Positions 26,416 to 34,949 of a stretch of 64,000 nt of DNA are shown piece by piece. The DNA lies in contig CAZAJG010000007.1 in the NCBI GenBank assembly GCA_964485405.1, positions 49,872 through 113,871 on the forward strand, written 5' to 3'. Under the pieces are notes generated by a model. The model was given only the letters and a program-made list of their open reading frames with translations, searched no databases and was not told the DNA's origin. Position 1 is the first letter of the stretch. Each line of letters begins with the position of its first letter. The position numbers were made by a program, and so were the translations under genes. The DNA comes from CAKZNE01 sp964485405 (lineage in GTDB: Bacteria; Bacteroidota; Bacteroidia; Flavobacteriales; Schleiferiaceae).

Positions 26416-28145
26416 GCAAACAACAAGGTATTAATTCATCTAGAGGCTTGCTTTATAAGCTGGACGATAATCCAGGTTTTTTAAGATCAATCTTTCTGGG
26501 TATACAGCATATTATCCTTGTTTTTGGAGGATCTGTGCTTATGCCGGTTATTATCTGTAGATCTACAGGAACCTCTGTGGAGCAAACCGAATACATCATT
26601 TTTGCTACCACCATAATTACGGCTGTATCTTCCTTTATTCAAATTAAAAGATTTGGAAAAGTAGGAGCAGGTTACCTCCTGTTTATGGGTTCTAGTGGCG
26701 CATATTGGGGGGCTATTGCCACAGCAGTAAATTTAAAAGGTTGGGATTTGGTAGCCGCATTGAGTATCCTTTCTGCACCTATTGAATTGCTCGTTTCTTA
26801 TTTCTATCGCTATCTCAGAAAAGTGATCACGCCCATGGTGGGAGGAATTGTAATCATGATTATTAGTATTTCCCTTTTACCTATTATGATGCAATTGTGG
26901 ACGGGAGCGCCAGATGCTGCCGACTACTGTTCTTGGGAAAGACTATTGATAGGTGGAGTAACACTCCTTATCACACTAGCCGTGGCCTTATCAAAAAATG
27001 GAAAACTAAGAATTTGGAGTATTTTAATTGGGGTGGGTTCCGGTATTCTGCTTTCTCTTTGGATGGGATATATGGATTTTACACCCATTGTAGAACAAAA
27101 GTGGATTGGATTTCCTCGGGGCGAATGGCCAGGCATCTCCTTTGATTTTTCAGGACAAGCATTTTCCCTTTTAATCATATTTATGATCGCCACTTTAGCC
27201 AGTTCCATAGAGAGTATTGGTGATGCTATATCCGTCCAAAAAGTATCGCATCCCGATTTTAAAAAAGTGGATTATGCCAGTGTTCAAGGCTGTTTAAATT
27301 CAGATGGATTGAGCAATATATTGGCCGGTGCAGTAGGTACGGTTCCTAATACCACTTACTCAGGTAATATTGCAGCGATAGAAATTACAGGGGTAGCTTC
27401 TAGGAGGGTAGGATATTATGCCGCAGCCATACTTGCTCTAGTCGCTTTCTTTCCAAAAATTGCCTATTTCGTAGCCTATATTCCCGACCCTGTTTTAGGT
27501 GGAGCTAATATTCTTTTTATGAGCATGTTGCTCAATGTAGGAATGCAGCTGATAAGTGAAGAAGCGTCCAATTACAAAACCAGTCTTATTGTAAGTATTT
27601 CGTTAGCCGCAGGTCTTCTTTCATCCAGTGGGTTGATTTTTCCAAGCTTATTTTCTCCCGCAGTAAATGTGTTTTTTACCAACGGTATAGCAGTAGGAGG
27701 CATAACGGCTATTTTGATGAATGGCATATTGATGGTGCTACGAAAGAAACCAGAGAAAATAAATTTATCCAAACAATTGGATCAAATTCCACAACTGCAG
27801 CAATGGTTAGAAAGGATTAGTCATAAAAAAGGCATTGATAAAGGTTTAACCCTAAAAGTGAATTTAATAGCCGAGGAATTGTTTGTTTTTATGCTCAACA
27901 ACTCTTCTAACATAGACGGAAAAATGAGTTTTAGATTTCGTTACGAAGATGAACAAATACAGTTGGATATGAACGATAAAGGCAAAGTAGAAGATGTAGA
28001 TATTCCTGTAGAAATGGAAAAAGTATGGAAAGACACACCCGAAAAACTAGGTTTGGTATTGGTTCAAAAACTAGCCTCAGAATTTGAACACACTAAAATT
28101 TCAGATTACAACTACATTTCCATAAAAGTGAACACTTATCAATAA
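26412..28145 (+). CDS. NCS2 (uracil-xanthine) permease fused to a C-terminal RsbW-like HATPase domain
   Basis: 577 residues. About 1-445 is a nucleobase permease of the NCS2/NAT family with some 12-14 helices; GIQHI (about 30-34) and SSIESIGDAISVQ carry conserved family residues, while the NAT signature QNxGxxxxTG reads GNIAAIEITG. Residues about 465-577 are cytoplasmic and resemble an RsbW/HATPase_c_2 fold: LIAEELFVFMLNNSS (N box), LDMNDKGK (degenerate G1 box, DKG in place of DxGxG) and KLGLVLVQKLASEF (G2-like). Together with the STAS gene three genes upstream this suggests partner-switch control. ATP binding is uncertain. Confidence 0.88.
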   Translation: MSKQQGINSSRGLLYKLDDNPGFLRSIFLGIQHIILVFGGSVLMPVIICRSTGTSVEQTEYIIFATTIITAVSSFIQIKRFGKVGAGYLLFMGSSGAYWGAIATAVNLKGWDLVAALSILSAPIELLVSYFYRYLRKVITPMVGGIVIMIISISLLPIMMQLWTGAPDAADYCSWERLLIGGVTLLITLAVALSKNGKLRIWSILIGVGSGILLSLWMGYMDFTPIVEQKWIGFPRGEWPGISFDFSGQAFSLLIIFMIATLASSIESIGDAISVQKVSHPDFKKVDYASVQGCLNSDGLSNILAGAVGTVPNTTYSGNIAAIEITGVASRRVGYYAAAILALVAFFPKIAYFVAYIPDPVLGGANILFMSMLLNVGMQLISEEASNYKTSLIVSISLAAGLLSSSGLIFPSLFSPAVNVFFTNGIAVGGITAILMNGILMVLRKKPEKINLSKQLDQIPQLQQWLERISHKKGIDKGLTLKVNLIAEELFVFMLNNSSNIDGKMSFRFRYEDEQIQLDMNDKGKVEDVDIPVEMEKVWKDTPEKLGLVLVQKLASEFEHTKISDYNYISIKVNTYQ

Positions 28146-28224
28146 GAGATAAATAGAGCCATTCATTAAATCACTATTTTAGAGATTCCACCCGTATCAC
28201 AAAGCCCCTCCAATTCGAGGGAAA

Positions 28225-28242
28225 AAAGAGTTGCAACTCTTT
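28225..28242. repeat. Perfect 18-bp palindrome
   Basis: AAAGAGTTGCAACTCTTT reads the same on both strands. It lies between the NCS2 permease gene and the GPP34 gene, 40 bases before the latter, and is preceded by a small hairpin CCCTCCAATTCGAGGG. It could be a protein-binding operator or, as a loopless hairpin, a weak terminator; no T-run follows. Confidence 0.6.
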
Positions 28243-28282
28243 AAAGAGAACATAAACAAGTCAACCCTAATTTCAATTCAAT

Positions 28283-29164
28283 ATGTCTAACTTTTTAAGC
28301 ATACCCGAAGAGCTATTCTTACTTACGGTGCACGAAACGGATGGTAATACACAACCTACGCATAAACGATCTTTTAAAGTAGCTATGTCTGGAGCTATTT
28401 TGATGAACTTAGCTCTAGAACATCATATTGACACCGATTTAAAAAGCATCATTATTGATGACGATGAATATGTAGATGACGTACTCTTAGACATTGTCTT
28501 TAAACAAATTCAACTGCATCAACCTCAACGAACTACCATTGAGTTTTGGCTAGATAAAATAGCCGATCATGTAGAAGTATACAATACCGTAATTTTAAAT
28601 TCCTTAATGAAAAAGGGAGTCCTCAAAATAGAAGAGCGGAAGGTGTTTTGGGTTTTTTCTTCCAGAAGATATCCCGTACAGGATAAAACAGAGATTAAAG
28701 AAGTAAAGGCCAGAGTAAGAGATCTCATCTTTAGCGATGAAATACCAGATGTTCAAGATCTGGTAATTGTGAGTCTATTGTTTTATAGTAAATCCATGGA
28801 TTTGGTTTTAGCAGAAGAAGAAATCAGCCAAAAAAAGGAACGTATTGAACAGATTGCTAAAATGGATTTTATAGGACAATCCATCCATAGGCTTATGGAG
28901 AAAAGCGTTTTTACCTATTTCATACAAGGCTTACGCAACAAGTTAAATGGACCTCATTTAACTGCAGAGGAAATGTTAGAAACAAAGGCTTACGATATGA
29001 TGAAAGAGTACGATTTGGAAATGAAAGAAGACCTACCAGATTGGCTTGTAAAAGGAACAGTTCAGTATGAAAAAACCTTGGATTTTGTAAAAAAGGTAGA
29101 AACGGCAAACGTGAGTTATGATCCTGAAACAGGTGAATACAAAATCAATAAAAACCTGTTTTAG
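28283..29164 (+). CDS. GPP34 (GOLPH3/VPS74-like) family protein
   Basis: 293 residues. The opening LSIPEELFLLTVHETDG and AMSGAILMNLALEHHID match the GPP34 domain, known in eukaryotes as the PI4P-binding Golgi phosphoprotein GOLPH3; bacterial members have no settled function. The domain covers about residues 5-215; the remaining 80 residues form a charged, probably helical extension (EEMLETKAYDMMKEYDLEMKE in part). No signal peptide. It stands alone between the transporter operon and the NUDIX gene. Confidence 0.85.
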   Translation: MSNFLSIPEELFLLTVHETDGNTQPTHKRSFKVAMSGAILMNLALEHHIDTDLKSIIIDDDEYVDDVLLDIVFKQIQLHQPQRTTIEFWLDKIADHVEVYNTVILNSLMKKGVLKIEERKVFWVFSSRRYPVQDKTEIKEVKARVRDLIFSDEIPDVQDLVIVSLLFYSKSMDLVLAEEEISQKKERIEQIAKMDFIGQSIHRLMEKSVFTYFIQGLRNKLNGPHLTAEEMLETKAYDMMKEYDLEMKEDLPDWLVKGTVQYEKTLDFVKKVETANVSYDPETGEYKINKNLF

Positions 29165-29238
29165 AAGCAAGAAAATACCGCATCAATTGGAGATAAGAGG
29201 CCTCAAAATCCTATTTTCGGGGAATTAATCGATATCTC

Positions 29239-29823
29239 ATGAATTTCCCCAATAAAAAAGGAAACTGGACCGAACTCAATCGTAAAGAAGTATACAACAA
29301 CCCTTGGATAAAAGTTACGGAAAGTGAAGTGCTAAACCCCAATGGAGGAAAGGGCATTTACGGAGTAGTAGACTTTAAAAACTTAGCGATAGGAATTATT
29401 CCTTTGGATGAAGAAGGCTATACCTGGATTGTAGGTCAAGAACGATTTCCGTTTGAAGGAAAATACACTTGGGAGATTATTGAAGGCGGAGGCCCATTAA
29501 AAGATGATCCTGTAGATTCGGCCAAGCGAGAATTATTGGAAGAAGCCGGATTAAAAGCCACAAAATGGCAACACATCCAAAACATGGATTTGAGCAACTC
29601 GGCTACTACCGAACGGGCAATTATTTATGTAGCACAAGGCTTAAGCCAACATGAAGCGCAACCCGAAGAAACGGAGGAGCTGCAAGTAAGAAGAATACCC
29701 TTTGAAGAACTGTATCAAATGGTACTTTCTGGAGAGGTAGTGGACAGCTTAAGTGTAGTGGGCGTGTTGAAGTTGAAAGACATGATCCGAAACGGAACCT
29801 TTGAAATGAAACAAAATGGATAA
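29239..29823 (+). CDS. NUDIX hydrolase (ADP-ribose pyrophosphatase-like)
   Basis: 194 residues. The Nudix box GGPLKDDPVDSAKRELLEEAG (in GX5EX7REUXEEXGU form, with D where the first E is expected) is at about residues 84-105. The flanking sequence (WEIIEGG and the C-terminal MVLSGEVVDSLSVVGVLKL) fits the ADP-ribose/nucleoside-diphosphate-sugar branch. It overlaps the following hydrolase gene by 8 bases. Confidence 0.9.
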   Translation: MNFPNKKGNWTELNRKEVYNNPWIKVTESEVLNPNGGKGIYGVVDFKNLAIGIIPLDEEGYTWIVGQERFPFEGKYTWEIIEGGGPLKDDPVDSAKRELLEEAGLKATKWQHIQNMDLSNSATTERAIIYVAQGLSQHEAQPEETEELQVRRIPFEELYQMVLSGEVVDSLSVVGVLKLKDMIRNGTFEMKQNG

Positions 29824-30514
29824 GCCCAAACTACTTCTACTCCATGGTGCTTTAGGAAGCTCAGCTCAGTTAAAACCTTTAATGGAAAAATTACATTCTC
29901 ATTTTGAAGTGTTTAGCTATAACTTTCCTGGGCATGGAGGAAGCAAGATGCCTCAAGAGTTTAGACTCCACCACTTTTGTGAAGAACTACATACCTACCT
30001 AAAAAACAATCAACTAAGAGGATGTTTTGTTTTTGGATATAGCATGGGTGGATATGTAGCTTTAAAACTCAACACATTGCATCCTGGAATCTTTAAAGGC
30101 ATAGCTACTTTAGGCACTAAAATGGAATGGAGTAAGGAGATAGCGCTGCAAGAAACAAAACAGCTCAACCCAGAAAAAATAGAAGAAAAAGTACCCCAAT
30201 TTGCAAAAGCTTTAGCCCTAAGGCACCAACCCAACAATTGGAAAGAAGTACTTCATAAAACAGCAGATTTTATGATGGATTTAGGGAACAATTCAAAGTT
30301 AAGCACTCCAGATTGGCAGAAGATTGATGCACCCGTTCAGGTAGGGATAGGTGAAATGGACCAGATGGTAAGTCTCCAAGAATCTAAAGATGTGGTAGAA
30401 CAATTGCCTCAAGGAACTTTAAAAGAATACGCGGGCTTTAAGCACCCCATTGAGCAAATAGAGGCTGAGGTTTTAGTGCGCTCTTTGCACAACTATTTTC
30501 AATCTGTAAGTTAA
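29816..30514 (+). CDS. Alpha/beta hydrolase
   Basis: 232 residues. HGALGSSAQLKPL holds the oxyanion-hole HG motif, the nucleophile elbow is GYSMGG (Ser about residue 73), an acid is likely in GEMDQMV and the catalytic His in FKHPIEQI. All triad positions are present. Similar in size to small esterases of the MenH/BioH type; the substrate is unknown. Translationally coupled to the NUDIX gene and followed by an HI0933 flavoprotein. Confidence 0.9.
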   Translation: MDKPKLLLLHGALGSSAQLKPLMEKLHSHFEVFSYNFPGHGGSKMPQEFRLHHFCEELHTYLKNNQLRGCFVFGYSMGGYVALKLNTLHPGIFKGIATLGTKMEWSKEIALQETKQLNPEKIEEKVPQFAKALALRHQPNNWKEVLHKTADFMMDLGNNSKLSTPDWQKIDAPVQVGIGEMDQMVSLQESKDVVEQLPQGTLKEYAGFKHPIEQIEAEVLVRSLHNYFQSVS

Positions 30515-30520
30515 AAAGGC

Positions 30521-31750
30521 ATTAAAGAGCGCAAACACATAGTAGTGATAGGAGGTGGAGCAGCTGGCTTTTTTGCGGCTATTCAAGCAGCTGACCAAGG
30601 AAAAAATCAAGTAAGCATTTTAGAGAAAACCAATAAGCTACTTTCTAAAGTGAAAGTAAGTGGTGGTGGCCGTTGCAATGTTACCCACGACTGCCCCTAT
30701 CCCAACAAATTGGTTCAACATTACCCAAGAGGAGGAAAAGCCCTGCGAAAAGCGTTTGATCAATTTCATATTAAACACACCATAGCCTGGTTTGAAGATA
30801 GAGGAGTAAAACTAAAAGTAGAAGCAGACGGACGGATGTTTCCAACAACAGACGATTCTCAAACCATCATCAATTGCTTGCTTCAAGAGGCTAAAAAGAA
30901 TCAAATTGACATTCAGCTAAAATGCGGTGTAGAAAGGATAACACCTAAGGAGAAGGGTTTTGAGTTGAAACTGAACAACGGAGAAACTCGAAAGGTGGAT
31001 AAAGTGATTTTAGCGACAGGCGGAAGCAATAAAAACAGCAATTACGATTGGGTTAGAGAACTGGGTTTAAAAGTAAACTCCCCTATTCCATCGCTTTTTA
31101 CATTTAATGTACCCAATTCGGAGTTGAAAGAGCTCATGGGTTTATCGGTAAAAAGCGGAATCGTACAATTGCCAGGCACCAACTGGAAACAAGAAGGCCC
31201 AATATTGATTACCCATTGGGGGTTTAGCGGACCTGGGGTAATTAAACTTTCTGCATGGGCGGCAAAGGAGTTGTTTGCGAAAAGCTACCAATTTCCGGTA
31301 TTGATTAACTGGACAGGCAAAACGGAGGAAGAGGTAAGAACGGATTTGCAGCAATTCCGTAGCGAATCGCCTAAAAAACAAGTACGCAGCCACAACCTGT
31401 TTGGTATACCCGTGCGGCTTTGGGAACAGTTATGTGTGAAAGCAGAAATAAGTGTAGAGCAGAAGTATGCAGACTTAGCTAAAAAGAGCTTCAATAAGCT
31501 TATTGAGCACCTCTGTAAGGATGTTTATGCGGTAAACGGTAAAACTACCTTTAAAGAAGAATTTGTGAGCTGTGGAGGCCTTATTCTAGATGAACTCAAC
31601 CTTAAAACATTTGAAGTAAAAAAGCATCCTGGCCTATATGCCGTGGGTGAACTTACAGATGTAGATGGCGTAACTGGAGGGTTTAACTTTCAGTATGCCT
31701 GGACTAGTGGTTTTTTAGCGGGGAATGACGCTAAACGGTTAAAAACGTAG
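30521..31750 (+). CDS. HI0933/YhiN family FAD-dependent oxidoreductase
   Basis: About 409 residues. Dinucleotide-binding motif GGGAAGFFAAIQAA opens the protein, KVSGGGRCNVTH and the C-terminal GELTDVDGVTGGFNFQYAW are family hallmarks. No ATG exists before the FAD motif; a GTG at 30545 would cut off the first beta strand (IVVIGGG). The frame is open back to a stop at 30512, and an ATT at 30521, preceded by AAAAAGG, would give MKERKHIVVIGGGAAG, the normal family start, so I chose it. Function of the family is unsettled. Confidence 0.85.
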   Translation: MKERKHIVVIGGGAAGFFAAIQAADQGKNQVSILEKTNKLLSKVKVSGGGRCNVTHDCPYPNKLVQHYPRGGKALRKAFDQFHIKHTIAWFEDRGVKLKVEADGRMFPTTDDSQTIINCLLQEAKKNQIDIQLKCGVERITPKEKGFELKLNNGETRKVDKVILATGGSNKNSNYDWVRELGLKVNSPIPSLFTFNVPNSELKELMGLSVKSGIVQLPGTNWKQEGPILITHWGFSGPGVIKLSAWAAKELFAKSYQFPVLINWTGKTEEEVRTDLQQFRSESPKKQVRSHNLFGIPVRLWEQLCVKAEISVEQKYADLAKKSFNKLIEHLCKDVYAVNGKTTFKEEFVSCGGLILDELNLKTFEVKKHPGLYAVGELTDVDGVTGGFNFQYAWTSGFLAGNDAKRLKT

Positions 31751-31836
31751 AGCTAATAGTTTAACGTATAGTACATTTTGGTTGAGCCTTTGATCATCGA
31801 GATGGAATTTTCCATTATGAACCAACTAAAGTGTTT

Positions 31837-32529
31837 TTAGTCTTCAGTCATAAGCTTTTCAAAGCCTGTTATCAGGTCTACTAACTTTTGCCTTTCCTCC
31901 CAACCGGAAGACCTTTTTTTAATGTAGATTTCTGGCTCATAACTGCGGTAATTAGAGTAGTTTACCCCTTGAACAAACTGAAGATGATAAGTGGTTCCAT
32001 CTTTTATAACTGTGGTAATAGTTGCTCCCTCTTTCTCCTCTTTTTTAAATTTTAGGTTTAGAAGGGATGCATCAATATCGAAGGCATTATTTAGGCTACA
32101 CTCTTCCAAATACTTCCAATAATAAGCATAATCCTTCTTTTTTATCTTCTTTCTATTTACAATCGGTTTAGCATTGTGACCACGGGGGTAAAGGACAGAA
32201 AAACGTTTAACTTTTCCGTTGTTTTGGTAAACAATAAACTCGGCCGTCCTATCTTTAATCCAAAAGGAGGCATAGGAAATTTTAACAATGAATGAGTTAT
32301 GATCCTTTAGTTTGAATAGTTTCGTGTAAAGATTCTCTCCATTCATTTCTCCCATCCAATTAAACTGTGGAATGGTATCCGTTTGAGAAAAAGCCGGAAG
32401 TGAAACAATAGCCAAAAGAAACGCCAAAGCACTTTGGTATAAAACTTTATGGATGGGTTTTATCAGGATACAAAATCGTATCACAAACCAACGTTTGTTA
32501 GCCGCCTTTCTTGTTTTCATTTTTTGCAT
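31837..32529 (-). CDS. Hypothetical secreted protein, 230 aa
   Basis: Not recognised. A long basic N-terminus leads into a hydrophobic segment with a signal-peptidase-like end (LAIVSLPAFSQ, about residues 38-50); a start at the third-codon-later Met (32520) is equally possible. The mature part is rich in Lys, Tyr and Asn, with features like a small beta protein (ERQKLVDLITGFEKLM at the end). It is a lone minus-strand gene flanked on one side by the end of the HI0933 gene and on the other by a degraded copy of that gene's end. Confidence 0.72.
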   Translation of the reverse strand: MQKMKTRKAANKRWFVIRFCILIKPIHKVLYQSALAFLLAIVSLPAFSQTDTIPQFNWMGEMNGENLYTKLFKLKDHNSFIVKISYASFWIKDRTAEFIVYQNNGKVKRFSVLYPRGHNAKPIVNRKKIKKKDYAYYWKYLEECSLNNAFDIDASLLNLKFKKEEKEGATITTVIKDGTTYHLQFVQGVNYSNYRSYEPEIYIKKRSSGWEERQKLVDLITGFEKLMTED

Positions 32530-32624
32530 TTAGGGCATAGTCTTCAATATATAAAGTTTCAATTGTATAGAAGCATTGTGGTTGCTTTATTTTAGATCGG
32601 CTTAATCCTAATATTTGAAATATA

Positions 32625-32708
32625 AAAGCTCCGGGCCTATATGCCGTGGGCGAACTTATAGATGTAGATAGTGTAACCGGGGGACAAGGATGGCGCTCTA
32701 CATATTGA
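32625..32708 (+). pseudogene. Fragment of an HI0933-type flavoprotein gene (duplicated 3' part)
   Basis: About 58 bases (32625-32683) closely match 31621-31682 inside the intact flavoprotein gene, including an identical 14-base stretch GGCCTATATGCCGT. In frame it encodes KAPGLYAVGELIDVDSVTGG, equivalent to the conserved C-terminal motif, then diverges and reaches TGA at 32706. A stop lies in frame just upstream (32616). So this is a relic, not a gene: either a local duplication or the rest of a lost paralog. Confidence 0.7.
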
Positions 32709-32714
32709 AATTTT

Positions 32715-34862
32715 TTAGTTCCCTAGAATTAGCTTTTTACGAATTACACCTCCAGGATGAGAAGCTTGTATCACATATAGGCCACTTGCAAGGTTTTGAG
32801 TTTCAAAACGAGCGTGACCGTTTGTGATGGTAGATTGTTTGGCTACCACAGCACCATTGGAGTTATAGAGAACCAAATCTGTATTTAATGGAACTCCTTG
32901 AACGTTCACTATACCATGAGAGGGATTTGGAAAAATACTCATATCGTCTGGGTTAGCTTTTGGGGTACCGGTACCAATTAAAGCCAAAGATTTGCGGTAA
33001 ATATTTCCTCCTTTCCCAAGGATGTAAACAAAATCTTCAGTAGCTTCAATTTGTTGAACTACATCTGGAAAAAAGGCCTCAGCTTGCCAAGTAATACCAT
33101 AATCGTAAGAAGCTAAAACTCGGTTTACGGGATCATTATTAAAGAGCAGATAGTACACTCCTCCAGGGAGCTGAAGAATATCAGAAGCCCTACCAATAGT
33201 AGGGATACTGGAAATAGAATCCCATGTAAAACCACCATTTATACTGCGATAAAAAGTAGGGTTTGATAAACTATTTACAGCTAACAAGGTGTCTGCATTT
33301 ACTTTTCGTAAAGCCGAAAAATGGTGCGCAATAGATCCTGTAGGAAGCGGACAACAAGAATTGGGCAAAGCGGCATCCTCATTCCAAGAAATACCTGCAT
33401 CATGGGTTTTAAAAATCTTTTGCGGAACACTGGGCTGGCTTCCAAACTTATAACCGCTCACATAGGCCTCTGAGGAACTCTGGAGTTGAATGCGCCCAAA
33501 GGTGCCATCCAAAATACTATCATGATGATTTTGCCAGGTCAATCCACCATCGTGGGTGGTAAAAGAATAAATAACTCTAGATACACTCGCATATCTGTAG
33601 TTACACAGTACCGTTCCATTCTGTCCGCTTTTATCAAACCGCATGCTGAAATTCCAAAAACGGGGTCGTCCACTTAAATATCCGGAACCAAAAATTTCAT
33701 GGTCGTTTCTTACCGGACTTCGTTCTTCCCAAGAAACTCCTCCATCTGTAGAGCGAAAAAGACGGATAAAAGAAGCGTAATCTCCCATGCTCCCTTCAAA
33801 GGCTTGAGTTACTAATGTGCTCGAGTCTATCTCATCTCCATTTACCACATACCAAAGCGTGTCCGGGTTAACAAAAGTAATGTCAAAAGCTCCTTCGGTT
33901 TCTGGATCTACATCGCTTTCAGCAGGCAGAGTGAGCAAATTCCAGTTTTGCCCAGCGTCTTCAGTTTGCCAAACCGAAGGCCCAGAGGCTTTTGCTAAAC
34001 CGTGATGATTATCAATAAACTGAAACTCGTTAAAGGAATGGTTTTCCAGTTTGGAAGAGGTCCAATCGTCAAAATTGTTTGGTATGCCTGCAGAAAAACA
34101 AGAGGCGTTATTCGGTTGTCCGCTTCGGTTGGTATAAGGTTTATTCATTACCCAATCCGCTACAGTTTGCAGTTGTTCAGCTACAGCATTTGATAAACTA
34201 GATGGGTGCCAATTGGTATGGGCACTTTCTTGAAAAATAGCCTGATAAAATACACAAGCAGCCAAATAGGTTCCAGCTACACTAGGGTGGCTACCATCGT
34301 TGGTATACAGTTCTATATTAGGATGATCTTTTAAAACTTTACGCCAAGCTTCGCCCACAGGAGATAGTTCCGCACCTAAGAGTTGAGCCAGTTGCAAGTA
34401 GTTCTGGGTGAGATAGTCTTGCATGTCGTTGAACGTTAACCCAAAATTCCCTCCAGGCTCGTATATAGGGTGACCATTTTTTCTCCCCCAAGTGAGGTAC
34501 AACAAGGTTTTACGGCAGCTATCAGAAAGTTGAGATTGGTGGTGAATAATATGCGCATTGGAAAAGCTTAAATGCCGATGCTTGGCATATCCATATTCAT
34601 TTAAAGCCATTTTTATACTTTGTTCCTGAAGAATGAGGTAATCGTATTGACCAGAATCAACCAGAGCCATGGTAGGAGCGTTATAGCGATGATCCACCCA
34701 CGAGNNNNNNNNNNTATGGCCTTTTGACGCGGCAATGTCACCAATCATTTTTGGTAAATCGTTGGCGTAGGTATAACTATTCCCCAAAAACAAGGCTGAT
34801 TTATGAACTTGAGCCGTTATAAATACAGGAAGAAAGAGAAGAGTAACGAAGAGCGATTTCAT
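32715..34862 (-). CDS. Secreted protein with SGNH-hydrolase-like and BNR/sialidase-like regions and T9SS sorting domain (contains assembly gap)
   Basis: 715 residues as it stands. Signal peptide (MKSLFVTLLFLPVFITAQ); residues 24-240 resemble an SGNH hydrolase (FLGNSYTYANDLP with the GNS serine, and later DGSHPSVAGTYLAA with the Asp-His pair). The rest contains WxxDGGxTW-type repeats like those of BNR/sialidase or photosystem-stability propellers. The C-terminus (SIFPNPSHGIVNVQG ... GLYVIQ, KLILGN) is a T9SS type A sorting domain. Ten N at 34705-34714 interrupt the SGNH part; the frame is kept across them but the family normally has more residues there. Confidence 0.85.
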   Translation of the reverse strand: MKSLFVTLLFLPVFITAQVHKSALFLGNSYTYANDLPKMIGDIAASKGHXXXXSWVDHRYNAPTMALVDSGQYDYLILQEQSIKMALNEYGYAKHRHLSFSNAHIIHHQSQLSDSCRKTLLYLTWGRKNGHPIYEPGGNFGLTFNDMQDYLTQNYLQLAQLLGAELSPVGEAWRKVLKDHPNIELYTNDGSHPSVAGTYLAACVFYQAIFQESAHTNWHPSSLSNAVAEQLQTVADWVMNKPYTNRSGQPNNASCFSAGIPNNFDDWTSSKLENHSFNEFQFIDNHHGLAKASGPSVWQTEDAGQNWNLLTLPAESDVDPETEGAFDITFVNPDTLWYVVNGDEIDSSTLVTQAFEGSMGDYASFIRLFRSTDGGVSWEERSPVRNDHEIFGSGYLSGRPRFWNFSMRFDKSGQNGTVLCNYRYASVSRVIYSFTTHDGGLTWQNHHDSILDGTFGRIQLQSSSEAYVSGYKFGSQPSVPQKIFKTHDAGISWNEDAALPNSCCPLPTGSIAHHFSALRKVNADTLLAVNSLSNPTFYRSINGGFTWDSISSIPTIGRASDILQLPGGVYYLLFNNDPVNRVLASYDYGITWQAEAFFPDVVQQIEATEDFVYILGKGGNIYRKSLALIGTGTPKANPDDMSIFPNPSHGIVNVQGVPLNTDLVLYNSNGAVVAKQSTITNGHARFETQNLASGLYVIQASHPGGVIRKKLILGN
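34705..34714. other. Assembly gap (10 N)
   Basis: Ten undetermined bases inside the T9SS cargo gene. A round number of N usually marks a scaffold join of unknown length. In SGNH homologues roughly a dozen residues with a Pro-Gly-Gly turn are expected in this place, more than the four X the run would encode. Confidence 0.95.
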
Positions 34863-34949
34863 GGTGTAAACAGCTTTTCTTAAAGATGCAGAAAGCGGTG
34901 GAATGGATGCTTTTTAAAAGGTTAAATTTTAACCCTCAGTTTTTATCCA

